From Sphingomonas sp. Root720 (GTDB lineage Bacteria > Pseudomonadota > Alphaproteobacteria > Sphingomonadales > Sphingomonadaceae), in contig NZ_LMID01000001.1 in NCBI RefSeq assembly GCF_001428605.1, forward strand, positions 1,123,372 to 1,187,371: a stretch of 64,000 nt of DNA. Direction: 5' to 3'. Positions 35,318-43,299 of the stretch are shown here, piece after piece. Position 1 is the first letter of the stretch; each line of letters opens with the position of its first letter. The notes below the pieces were generated by a model. The model worked only from the letters and a program-made list of their open reading frames with translations, was not told where the DNA came from and made no database searches. The position numbers were made by a program, and so were the translations under genes.

Positions 35318-36756
35318 TTGTCACCCTCCCCCGCCGCCGGTTTCCGGCAAAGATCCTCTGAAAGAAAGTCGAAAAGACGCTGCTCGTCTTCGGCGAGCTG
35401 GAAGCGCGGTTCGCGTCGCATCGCCTCACGATGGGCGGCGACCTTGCTCGCCCATTTCCCACTGGCATCCTGCTCGGCGAGAAGATGGTGATGCCCGTAG
35501 GCGCGCAGCAGAAAACCGAAGCCCTTGAGGAGTTCCGGGCGCTGATGGAACAGGTGGTGCGCCACCTCTACGAGCGTATCGTATCGGAAACCTACGGGCC
35601 TTCCGGTTTTCGCGGTCTCGATCAGCTTCACCATCCGTATGGGCGCGCGCAGATCCGTGGCAGGCCCCAGAAGATCTGCGCAATAAGCGACGAGATCGTA
35701 ATTCAGCTTGGCCCAGCGACGATGATAGGCGACCGGGTCGACGACATAATCCTCGCCCAATGCCCACTCGAATATTTCGGCCCTTAGCTCGCGCTCGGCC
35801 GCTTCGCCTGCCGCGCGCCACCTCGCCTCTCTTGCGGTCTTCTCCTGCTCCCGCAGCCGACCCAGTTCGGAAATGGCCGCGCTCTCGGCCGCGGCAAAAT
35901 CGAACGCACAGACGGTCTGGCGATCGATATCGATAAGCAGCTCGCTCCACGCGACGAGGCGCTCGACCCAGTCGTCGACGATATGCTCGCCATCGATCCG
36001 CGGCTGCCGGTACCACACGCGCACGATCAGCTGGCTCGCCGCGATGGACGCCGCGACCGTCGCTTCGTCGACCACAAGGATGTTCGAATTGTTGCCGAAC
36101 AGGATGTCGTCGGTCGTCATGCGCCGGTAACTCGGGTCGAAACTCGGCAAAATCCAAACGAGCGCTGTGCCCTCGTCGCGGTAGAAGCGCTTCCGGCCGA
36201 GTACGACATCAAGGAAGGTCGTGCTGAGCTGCACCTCGAACGCGGCTCGCAGATCGCCACGCCGGGCCGACACGTCGGGACGCCGCAGTCCAACCAGCCC
36301 CTCGCTTGCCCGCCACGTCGCCTCAACGCGCACGTCGGAGAAACTGGCGTCGGCCGCGAGGCTGCGCACCAGCAGTTCCTTTGTGCGCAGATGCGCGTCG
36401 CTCTCCTGTGCGCCGCGATATTTCATGGCGCGCATCTCCGCCTCCGTCAGACCGCTATGGGTGACGGCCGGACAGGACCCGTCCTCCGAACGGTGCCGGA
36501 GGTAGAAATTCTTGCGCGTGCTGCTCGCCAGGAACAGCGTGACGCCGCACATCGGGCAGACCAGACGCGGCCGCCCACGATTAGCCGCCTCTTTCAGGAC
36601 GCCCCTCAGGCGGATGGCGGCGGCATAATTGAAAGAACCGATCAGGCGCTTTGCGTCGAGCAAGCGTCCGGTGCGCAGGCTGCGCGCTTCGATGATCGCG
36701 GGGTCATCAACCGGGGTAGCCCGCTCGCGGGGATCGATGGTGACATTGCCTCCCAT
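35314..36756 (-). CDS. DUF6035 / CoiA-like nuclease family protein
   Basis: A 480-residue protein. A probable zinc site (Cys67-x2-Cys70 in VCPMCGV, His88, Cys95) is followed by a CoiA-like nuclease core: His122 (DAHLRTKELL), Asp161 in LRRPDVSA, and Glu174-x-Gln176 in AFEVQLS. The typical KRFYRDEGTALVWILPSF comes next. Competence CoiA-type and DUF6035 proteins share this PD-(D/E)XK-like fold. The C-terminal half is helical with a charged stretch near residues 300-345. Start ATG 36756 lies 7 bp after the WYL stop; the longer open frame runs under the WYL gene. Probably the nucleic-acid-cutting member of the operon. Confidence 0.75.
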   Translation of the reverse strand: MGGNVTIDPRERATPVDDPAIIEARSLRTGRLLDAKRLIGSFNYAAAIRLRGVLKEAANRGRPRLVCPMCGVTLFLASSTRKNFYLRHRSEDGSCPAVTHSGLTEAEMRAMKYRGAQESDAHLRTKELLVRSLAADASFSDVRVEATWRASEGLVGLRRPDVSARRGDLRAAFEVQLSTTFLDVVLGRKRFYRDEGTALVWILPSFDPSYRRMTTDDILFGNNSNILVVDEATVAASIAASQLIVRVWYRQPRIDGEHIVDDWVERLVAWSELLIDIDRQTVCAFDFAAAESAAISELGRLREQEKTAREARWRAAGEAAERELRAEIFEWALGEDYVVDPVAYHRRWAKLNYDLVAYCADLLGPATDLRAPIRMVKLIETAKTGRPVGFRYDTLVEVAHHLFHQRPELLKGFGFLLRAYGHHHLLAEQDASGKWASKVAAHREAMRREPRFQLAEDEQRLFDFLSEDLCRKPAAGEGDK

Positions 36757-36763
36757 CGCGCGG

Positions 36764-37534
36764 TCAATACCGCTCGAGCCGGGCGCCGGGGCGATCAAGT
36801 CCCCAACGCCGCTCGATGTAGAATTCGAGAGCTCGCCGCGTCTCGAAGCGAATGTCGTCGCCCTCGAAGCCATATTCTAGCCGAACCGCCCGCTTCTGCT
36901 CGGCAGTCAGATCCGCTCTCGGCCGCAGGCGGATCTCGACAATCGTCTCCCAGTCGTCGTCCGTCGGCAGCGTGTCCTCGATCGGACGCATCTTGAAACT
37001 GCTGCCGTTCGATACCCGCACGGGCAGGAAGTCGCGCCACTCGTTGCGATCTTGGCTCCAGGCCCGGACATGCAATCGCTCGCCGTCGCTCGCGATATGG
37101 GCGGGCGCGATCCATTGACGATCGCGGCGACCGGACGACATCGACACATAGTCGATCTCCACGAAACAGCGCCGTTCGATCGCCTGATTGAGTTCGCGCA
37201 TCACCGGCGCGGGACATTGACGGGTCGGTCCAGGAAGCCGCGAAAAGTCCTGGTGGGCCTGTGCGTATATCGCTTCAAGCGAAGGCGGCTCGGCCGTATC
37301 TTCAAGCCCGCGATGCGCCCGGTCGGCGACATACGTCTTGCGAACGGGGTCGTAGGAAGGCGCGGGCGCGCGTACGCGTTCCATGTAGATTCGAAAGTCG
37401 ACCGCTGCCTGCGCGTTGGAAATACCAAATCTCTCGATGAGGTCGCGCCGGTTCGCCTGCCCCAGCCAAGTCAGGCATTGGTCCAGGTAATGTAGCCTCG
37501 CACGCTGCGCGGGTTTGAGCTCGCCGTCGATCAT
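36764..37534 (-). CDS. WYL-domain transcriptional regulator (BrxR/CapW-like)
   Basis: A 256-residue regulator with the BrxR/CapW layout. The N-terminal winged HTH includes LTWLGQANRRDLIERFGISN and QAAVDF. The central WYL domain includes FVEIDYVSMSSGRRDRQW, IAPAHIASDGERLHVRAW and WRDFLPVRV. A WCX-like C-terminus follows. BrxR and CapW are dimeric repressors that control phage-defence operons (BREX, CBASS) from their own promoters. ATG 37534 is preferred (GGTCGG before it); ATG 37570 would directly abut a 26-bp palindrome. First gene of the four-gene leftward operon and divergent from sbcDC. Confidence 0.85.
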   Translation of the reverse strand: MIDGELKPAQRARLHYLDQCLTWLGQANRRDLIERFGISNAQAAVDFRIYMERVRAPAPSYDPVRKTYVADRAHRGLEDTAEPPSLEAIYAQAHQDFSRLPGPTRQCPAPVMRELNQAIERRCFVEIDYVSMSSGRRDRQWIAPAHIASDGERLHVRAWSQDRNEWRDFLPVRVSNGSSFKMRPIEDTLPTDDDWETIVEIRLRPRADLTAEQKRAVRLEYGFEGDDIRFETRRALEFYIERRWGLDRPGARLERY

Positions 37535-37570
37535 GATCCGACCATAGTTGACTCTTCGAGGCGAATCCAT

Positions 37571-37596
37571 CTAGTTTCTACACGCATAGAAAATAG
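37571..37596. promoter_or_regulatory. 26-bp palindromic operator between wyl gene and sbcD
   Basis: Arms CTAGTTTCTA and TAGAAAATAG are complementary at 9 of 10 positions around the 6-nt centre CACGCA. This is the strongest palindrome in the 75-bp divergent spacer. It lies 13 bp upstream of the sbcD ATG and 36 bp upstream of the preferred WYL start. Its position strongly suggests an operator for the WYL repressor controlling both directions. Confidence 0.6.
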
Positions 37597-37609
37597 ATGG
37601 AATCACGGT

Positions 37610-38752
37610 ATGCGGATTTTGCACACGAGCGACTGGCATCTCGGCCGCCAGTTCTTCCAGCTATCCCTCGACGAGGATCATGATGCGATCCTCGCGCAGA
37701 TCGATACGGCTATCCTCGAGCATTCCCCCGACGTGCTCATCATTGCCGGGGACATCTTTGATCGCGCCGGGCCGCCGCAGACGGCGCTCACGCGCCTTCG
37801 CGACTTTCTGCTTCAGGCGACGGCCAACCCCGGGCTCGCCATTGTCATTATCGCCGGCAATCACGATGCAGCCGCGCAGATCGGCATGCTTGGCGTCCTC
37901 GCACCAATCGAAAAGGCGCTGATCCGCGGACCGCTCGACGCCTACGACCTGCCGATGATGCTTGAAGACGAGCATGGGCCGGTCGCGATCTCCGCCCTTC
38001 CCTTTTCCTATGAATTCGCAGCTCGAGCCTGCTTCGACGAAGAAGACATCAACTGCCCTGCAGACGTCATCGCGGCGCAGGTCAATGCGGCCCGCAACGG
38101 GGTCCCGGCCGGTGCTCGCTGGATCGTGGTGGCCCACAGCTTCGTCGAGGGCGCCGCCTCGACGGACAGCGAGCGGTCGCTGTCACGCACCGTCGGCGGG
38201 ATCGAGACGATCAGCGCGGAGATCTTCGATGGCGCCCACTATGTCGCGCTTGGCCATCTCCATCGGGCGCAATCGGTGGGGGCGCCGCATATTCGCTATT
38301 CCGGCTCGCCGCTGGCCTTTGGCTTCGACGAAGAAGGTCGGGAGAAATCGCTGACGCTGATCGACATGGCAGCCGATGGCTCCATCGAGACAACAGCCAT
38401 ACCATTGAAGCCTCGCCGGCAGGCCCGGACGATCCGGGGGACGCTTGAGGAATTGGTTGCAGCGCCTGTTGGCTCGGACGATTTCATCCGCGTGGTCCTC
38501 ACCGACGAAACCCCCCAGATTGATCCGATGAAGCGCATCCGTGTGCTATACCCCAATGCTGTCCAGCTCACTTATGAACGCGCTGAACGGACGCTGGAAG
38601 AGAAACTCGGTGAGGGGCGCGCCGCGATCGACGATCCTGAGACCCTCGTCTCCGACTTCATAGAATTCGTTCGCGGGGAGGCACCCGGCGAGGTCGATAC
38701 TCAGCTGGTGAACACGCTGATCCACGAAGCGCGTCAGGAGATCGAGGCGTGA
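37610..38752 (+). CDS. sbcD: Exonuclease subunit SbcD
   Basis: A 380-residue calcineurin-like metallophosphoesterase of the Mre11/SbcD family. Metal-site motifs run in order: RILHTSDWHLGR (Asp8, His10), LIIAGDIFDR, IAGNHD, and GHLHRAQ near residue 222. With SbcC it forms an ATP-dependent nuclease that opens hairpins and trims DNA ends. It shares a divergent promoter and palindrome with the WYL operon. The stop overlaps the sbcC GTG start (GTGA). Chromosomes usually carry their own copy, so an element-borne pair is likely cargo rather than housekeeping. Confidence 0.93.
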   Translation: MRILHTSDWHLGRQFFQLSLDEDHDAILAQIDTAILEHSPDVLIIAGDIFDRAGPPQTALTRLRDFLLQATANPGLAIVIIAGNHDAAAQIGMLGVLAPIEKALIRGPLDAYDLPMMLEDEHGPVAISALPFSYEFAARACFDEEDINCPADVIAAQVNAARNGVPAGARWIVVAHSFVEGAASTDSERSLSRTVGGIETISAEIFDGAHYVALGHLHRAQSVGAPHIRYSGSPLAFGFDEEGREKSLTLIDMAADGSIETTAIPLKPRRQARTIRGTLEELVAAPVGSDDFIRVVLTDETPQIDPMKRIRVLYPNAVQLTYERAERTLEEKLGEGRAAIDDPETLVSDFIEFVRGEAPGEVDTQLVNTLIHEARQEIEA

Positions 38753-41700
38753 AACCGCTCAAGCTCTTCATAACCGCTTTCGGGCCTTACGCCGCGACCG
38801 AGGTTGTAGACTTCCGACAGGCCGTGGACGCGGGCCTGTTCGGGATCTACGGGCCGACGGGATCGGGCAAATCCTCGATCTTCAGTGCGATGGCGTTCGC
38901 GCTCTTCGGCGAAGGCGCGAAGCACGAGCAACCGACGACCAGCATGCGGTCAGGCCATGCCGCCGCGCAGACCCTCACAGAGGTGGCTTTCCTTTTCGAG
39001 CTCGGCGGCAAGCGTTACTTCGTGCGCCGGCAGCCCGAGCAGAAGCGGCCGAGAGTGCGCGGCGATGGCGAGACCGACCATGTTCATACCGCCTATCTGT
39101 TTGATGTGACCGATATCGAGGTCGACGACGTCTCGGTCGACAATTGCGGAACGGTGTTGGCCGAGAAGCGGGTCGGCGTGGTCAACGAACGCATTCGCGA
39201 ATTGCTCGGCTACGACGTCGAGCAATTTCGCCAGATCGTCCTTCTGCCCCAGGGGCAGTTCGAGCGCTTCCTCGCGTCGGACAGCAAGGCGCGCCTAGAG
39301 ATCTTGCGCGGCCTGTTCGACGTTTCGCTCTACGAGCGGATGACCGAGCGCCTGAAGGAGCGTGCCACCGAAGCCCGCACGACTTACCAGCAAGGCATGT
39401 CGCTGCACGTTCAGCAACTGACCAACGCCGGGTTTGCCAGCACCGATGATCTGACCAGCGCGATCGATGCAGCGGAAGGACGGTGCGCCGAACTCGATGC
39501 CGCCGCCGCGACGGCCGACGCGACCCGTGCCGCCGCCGCCACCACGCTTGGCAATGGCGAGGCCCTGCAGAAGTGTTTCGATGAAGCCAGTGCTGCGACG
39601 ACAGCGCTCACAGCCCTGCAAGGACGCCAGACCTATATGGACGCCCTTCGGGAACGCCATACGGCCGCCGGATGCGCGGTGCAGCTGGTCGATCGTGATG
39701 ACGCCGTCACGCGCGCGGTCACAGCCTTGGCTGCGGCCAAGGACGCGGAGACGATCGCTGTGCAGCGCGTGACCGAAACCGTGGCGGCAGAGGTGACAGC
39801 ACAGCGGACGCTAGAAGATCTGAAAGCCAAGGTCGGTGAGATCGACGCCTTGAAGCAGCAGCTTTCCGATCTCGATCGCTATGCCGCGGTCCTCACCGAT
39901 GCCGCCGATCTGAAGGTACAGGCCGAGAATGCCGAGGGCATGCGCGCAAGCGCGCGGACCGCAGCCGCGACGGCCCAGCAACTGGCCGAACGTGCAACGC
40001 AAGCGCTCGTGACCCACCGCGCGACTGTCGATCGAGCGCATGCCAACGAGAATGAACGGCTGCGCCTCACCGGAGAACGCGACCGGGTTCAGCGGCAAGC
40101 GCGCCACGCGCGCGAGGTGGAGCGGGCTCGGACGGCCTTGGAGACCGCCGAAGGTCTTCTAACGAAAGCGCAGACCAAGGTGGCGGACGCACGGTTGCAC
40201 CGTAGCGGACTAGAGGACGCCGTCCGTGATCGACAGGCGGAATTCATCGCCGGGCAGGCGAGGTTGCTCGCTGAAAGCCTTGAGAGCGGCAGTCCCTGCC
40301 CCGTCTGTGGCAGTGCAGAGCATCCCCAGCCTGCCCATGGTGGCGAGCCCGCCGCCGGATTGGAGGCCGCATGGCGTCAGGCGCAGGTCGCGTTCGACAG
40401 CGCCGCAGTAGACGCTCAGACGGCGGAATCGGCGCTCAGCGCTACGCGCAGCGTTCGGGACGAACGAAAGACTGCCGTGGAGGCGCTCGACGCGCCCGAA
40501 GGTAGTGCGGCGGATCTCGAGGGCGAGGCGCTGCGGTTGGGCAAGGCGATTGAGGCTCTGGGCGCTGTCGTTGATGTTGCGTCCCTCGTCGGACAGACCG
40601 GCACTTTTGAGGGCAACGTCACCACCGCAGACATCGAAAGCACGACAAAGGCGGTTGCTGAGCAATCGGCGGGGACAGCGGCCGCGCTGACTCGGCAGTC
40701 CTATAATGACCACATCGCCGCAGTTCCTGACTGGCTTCGCGACGCCGCCGCGATCACGATTCGGCGACGCACCGTCAGCACGCAGATCGACCAGCGTCAG
40801 CAGGAAATCGAGACAGCGCAGGACGCCCGCACGCAGAGCAGCGCTGATCGCGCCGGCGCCGAAAGCGAGCGAACGGGTGCGGCTAAGCGTATCACCGAAT
40901 GCGACCAGGACCTTGCGAATGCGCGTACCGCTTATGCGACGCGGCGAGACGAGCTCGGCCTGACCGATGAACAGTATCGGGTAGCGAAAGCCGATATTGC
41001 GAACATGGCGACCATGCTCGAACAACTCGACACGTTCCGCGAAAACCTGACGCGTGCGCAGAGTCGGGTCGAAGACACGAGCGCGGCGATCGTGGACCGT
41101 GAACGGCCGAATCTTGAGCTTCTCCGCGCCGCGCGGGACGCTGCGCAGGCGGCCGCAGCGACCGCTACCCGCGCTACCGCCGACGCGCGCGCGGGTTGCA
41201 ACCAGCTGACCCAGTTGCTCGAAAGCTTGCGTGAGCAGATGGATCGTCTGGCGCTGTTGAACGAACAATCCGGCCCTTTGCGTGCGCTTGCTGACGTGTT
41301 CGAAGGCCGCAATGCGATGAATATAACTCTGGAGACATACGCCGTTGGCGCGATGTTCGATCAGGTGCTCGAAGCCGCCAACCTTCGCTTCGATCCGATG
41401 AGCCAAGGTCGGTATCGCTTGGAGCGCGACGTTCAAACGGTAGGCGGTCGCAGAAAGCGAGGGCTGGATATCCGCGTACATGACATCCAAACTGGGCGGG
41501 CGCGCGAGGTCACGACCCTGTCCGGTGGCGAGACCTTCATCGCCGCTTTGGCTCTCGCGCTTGGGCTGTCTGACATCGTCGAGATGACGCACGGTGCCAT
41601 CCGTCTCGATACGATCTTCATCGACGAGGGCTTCGGCAGTCTCGACAGCGACAGCGACGGCGGGACATTGGATCAGGTGCTGCAGGTTCTGCAGGATATC

Positions 41701-41823
41701 GTAGGCCAGCGCAGAGCGGTCGGTCTGATCTCTCACGTTCCGCTCGTTCAGCAAGCCGTGCCAAACGGTTTCACGGTGATCAAAACACCTAGCGGTAGTA
41801 GAATCGAGCAACGGTTTCTCTAG
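38749..41823 (+). CDS. sbcC: Exonuclease subunit SbcC (Rad50-like SMC ATPase)
   Basis: A 1024-residue Rad50/SbcC ATPase. Walker A is GPTGSGKSS at about residues 35-43. Long Ala/Gln/Glu-rich coiled coils flank the zinc hook CPVCGSAEHP near residue 517. The C-terminal ABC signature LSGGETFIAALALALG and Walker B DTIFIDEGFGSLD complete the site. It pairs with SbcD to process DNA ends and palindromes; homologues also act against phage DNA. GTG start coupled to sbcD. Length is normal for the family. Confidence 0.93.
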   Translation: MKPLKLFITAFGPYAATEVVDFRQAVDAGLFGIYGPTGSGKSSIFSAMAFALFGEGAKHEQPTTSMRSGHAAAQTLTEVAFLFELGGKRYFVRRQPEQKRPRVRGDGETDHVHTAYLFDVTDIEVDDVSVDNCGTVLAEKRVGVVNERIRELLGYDVEQFRQIVLLPQGQFERFLASDSKARLEILRGLFDVSLYERMTERLKERATEARTTYQQGMSLHVQQLTNAGFASTDDLTSAIDAAEGRCAELDAAAATADATRAAAATTLGNGEALQKCFDEASAATTALTALQGRQTYMDALRERHTAAGCAVQLVDRDDAVTRAVTALAAAKDAETIAVQRVTETVAAEVTAQRTLEDLKAKVGEIDALKQQLSDLDRYAAVLTDAADLKVQAENAEGMRASARTAAATAQQLAERATQALVTHRATVDRAHANENERLRLTGERDRVQRQARHAREVERARTALETAEGLLTKAQTKVADARLHRSGLEDAVRDRQAEFIAGQARLLAESLESGSPCPVCGSAEHPQPAHGGEPAAGLEAAWRQAQVAFDSAAVDAQTAESALSATRSVRDERKTAVEALDAPEGSAADLEGEALRLGKAIEALGAVVDVASLVGQTGTFEGNVTTADIESTTKAVAEQSAGTAAALTRQSYNDHIAAVPDWLRDAAAITIRRRTVSTQIDQRQQEIETAQDARTQSSADRAGAESERTGAAKRITECDQDLANARTAYATRRDELGLTDEQYRVAKADIANMATMLEQLDTFRENLTRAQSRVEDTSAAIVDRERPNLELLRAARDAAQAAAATATRATADARAGCNQLTQLLESLREQMDRLALLNEQSGPLRALADVFEGRNAMNITLETYAVGAMFDQVLEAANLRFDPMSQGRYRLERDVQTVGGRRKRGLDIRVHDIQTGRAREVTTLSGGETFIAALALALGLSDIVEMTHGAIRLDTIFIDEGFGSLDSDSDGGTLDQVLQVLQDIVGQRRAVGLISHVPLVQQAVPNGFTVIKTPSGSRIEQRFL

Positions 41824-42053
41824 CCGCAACTAGCGTTCGTCTGCCTAACCAAAGGCACTCGCGGCGGAGCAGGCGGCTCCTTTCAGGATCAGCATTTCAA
41901 GGTTGGAGCGACCAGGGCGCAATCTGCCGTCGCCCTGGATACGCGCCCTCCGCTTGTCATTACCTAAATTGAACGGGAAAACGATCCCGCCCGGGCAATC
42001 GCATCCACCATGGCCGCTATTCACGTCGGCGCTTCTGCTGATAGGTCTGGCGA

Positions 42054-42959
42054 ATGACGCCGCCAGCGAAGCTTTATAAATATTGTCCCTTCAAGGTGTT
42101 TTCGCTGCGCGCGATCAGCGAGGCAGAAATCTTTCATGCCTCGCCCCAGCAGTTCAACGATCCTCTCGATTGCAATCCGACGCTCGACCTGGATGTCAGC
42201 ACCGACGATGGGATCCGGCTGCTTCGCCAAATGCTAGAGCAGAGCGGGGAGACGCCCGACAGGATCGAGCAGGAGATCAGAAGCCTGCGCTACTCTGCGA
42301 CTGAGGTCTGGGATGATGAGCCCGACACCCCGGGCGCCGAGGATGCCAGGCTGCGCTGGTCGCTCGGAAGGGATATTCTAAACCGCCTGCGCGCGGAGAT
42401 GGCGACCTATGGCGTCCTTTCGCTCTCCGAAACCTATTCCTCGGTGCTAATGTGGAGCCACTATAGCGATCATCATCGAGGGCTTTGCCTGGAATATGAC
42501 ACGTCGCTGATGCCCGTGCAGACGCTTGGGGCAGTCGACTACAGGGCGCCGAGGGCGGTACGGGCGGATGACCTGTTGCGCTGGAAATTCGAAGGCAGCG
42601 CGGATGCCGAGAAGAGGGTGCGGCAGACCTACTTCTATGCAAAATCGAAAGAGTGGGCTTATGAGCGTGAGTGGCGCGATATCTCCCCCCGAGTCGGAGC
42701 AAACACGCTGAATTTTAAGCTTACCGCGATTCACTTCGGCTTACGCACCGACGTGACTGTGCAGCAGACGATTGCGAAGGTGCTCGCGCGCGACCGCGAC
42801 ATCGAACTCTTCGCGATGTGGGCGAGAGAGGATTCCTTTCAACTTGAGCGATTTTTGGTGGAAAGGGACTATTTCGAACAGAGCGGAATCCGCCAACCGC
42901 CCTTCATCGTCTTTGGTACCCGGTTTGTTGAGCCGCCATCTGACGCGGCCGATGGCTGA
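42054..42959 (+). CDS. DUF2971 domain-containing protein
   Basis: A 301-residue protein with the DUF2971 signature: KLYKYCPFKV at the start, FHASPQQFNDPLDCNP near residue 35, then YGVLSLSETYSSVLMWSHYSDHHRGLCLEYD around 125-155, and a later KSKEWAYEREWRDI. The family is widespread in defence and mobile regions but has no established activity. The invariant Trp-Ser-His-Tyr and Asn-Asp-Pro motifs suggest an enzymatic site. It is monocistronic, 230 bp after sbcC; the intervening sequence holds no recognisable gene. Confidence 0.8.
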   Translation: MTPPAKLYKYCPFKVFSLRAISEAEIFHASPQQFNDPLDCNPTLDLDVSTDDGIRLLRQMLEQSGETPDRIEQEIRSLRYSATEVWDDEPDTPGAEDARLRWSLGRDILNRLRAEMATYGVLSLSETYSSVLMWSHYSDHHRGLCLEYDTSLMPVQTLGAVDYRAPRAVRADDLLRWKFEGSADAEKRVRQTYFYAKSKEWAYEREWRDISPRVGANTLNFKLTAIHFGLRTDVTVQQTIAKVLARDRDIELFAMWAREDSFQLERFLVERDYFEQSGIRQPPFIVFGTRFVEPPSDAADG

Positions 42960-42987
42960 GCGTTTACGACACAGGGCCTTAATGAAC

Positions 42988-43170
42988 CTAGATCGCGAGC
43001 GATTGCCAGAGATCACCCACCATTTCGCTTCGCTGCACCGGAGAGGCATCAGCCAGGAGATCGGCAATTGCGGCGTCCAGTAATTCCTGCCGCAGCGCTT
43101 CGGGGCGTTCCAGCAGTTCCTTTGCCGCCACGATGATCCGGTTTGCGATCTGGAGGGTCGTGCGAGCCTG
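42988..43170 (-). pseudogene. Decayed gene fragment in the DUF2971-OLD gap
   Basis: The minus strand has a 60-codon frame with protein-like composition: QARTTLQIANRII, then VAAKELLERPEALRQELL, LADASPVQRSEMVGDL and WQSLAI. It ends in TAG at 42988. No start codon is sensible, and an in-frame TGA stands directly upstream of the first codon shown. The residue pattern (regular amphipathic helices, no out-of-frame bias) suggests the C-terminal remnant of a helical protein. Identity unknown. The rest of the 340-bp gap, up to the strong GGGGAGG ribosome-binding site of the next gene, shows nothing else. Confidence 0.4.
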
Positions 43171-43299
43171 TCACTCCCGCTCTTCGAACGGCGGATTGCT
43201 GCATTAAAGCCTCGTTTGGTTCGTAGATTCAGTTTAGTCCATCAGTCCTGATCGTCGGCGCGGGGGAGTGCTTGCCGTCGATCTATATGGGGAGGTGAG

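Noticed and set aside
36757-36873. Longer N-terminus for the DUF6035 protein
   Set aside because: It would overlap the WYL gene by 110 bp and has low-complexity Ser/Gly/Ala sequence; ATG 36756 follows the WYL stop closely.
40210-41829. 539-codon minus-strand frame opposite sbcC
   Set aside because: It lies entirely under the SbcC coiled coil and ATPase C-terminus and has no recognisable motif.
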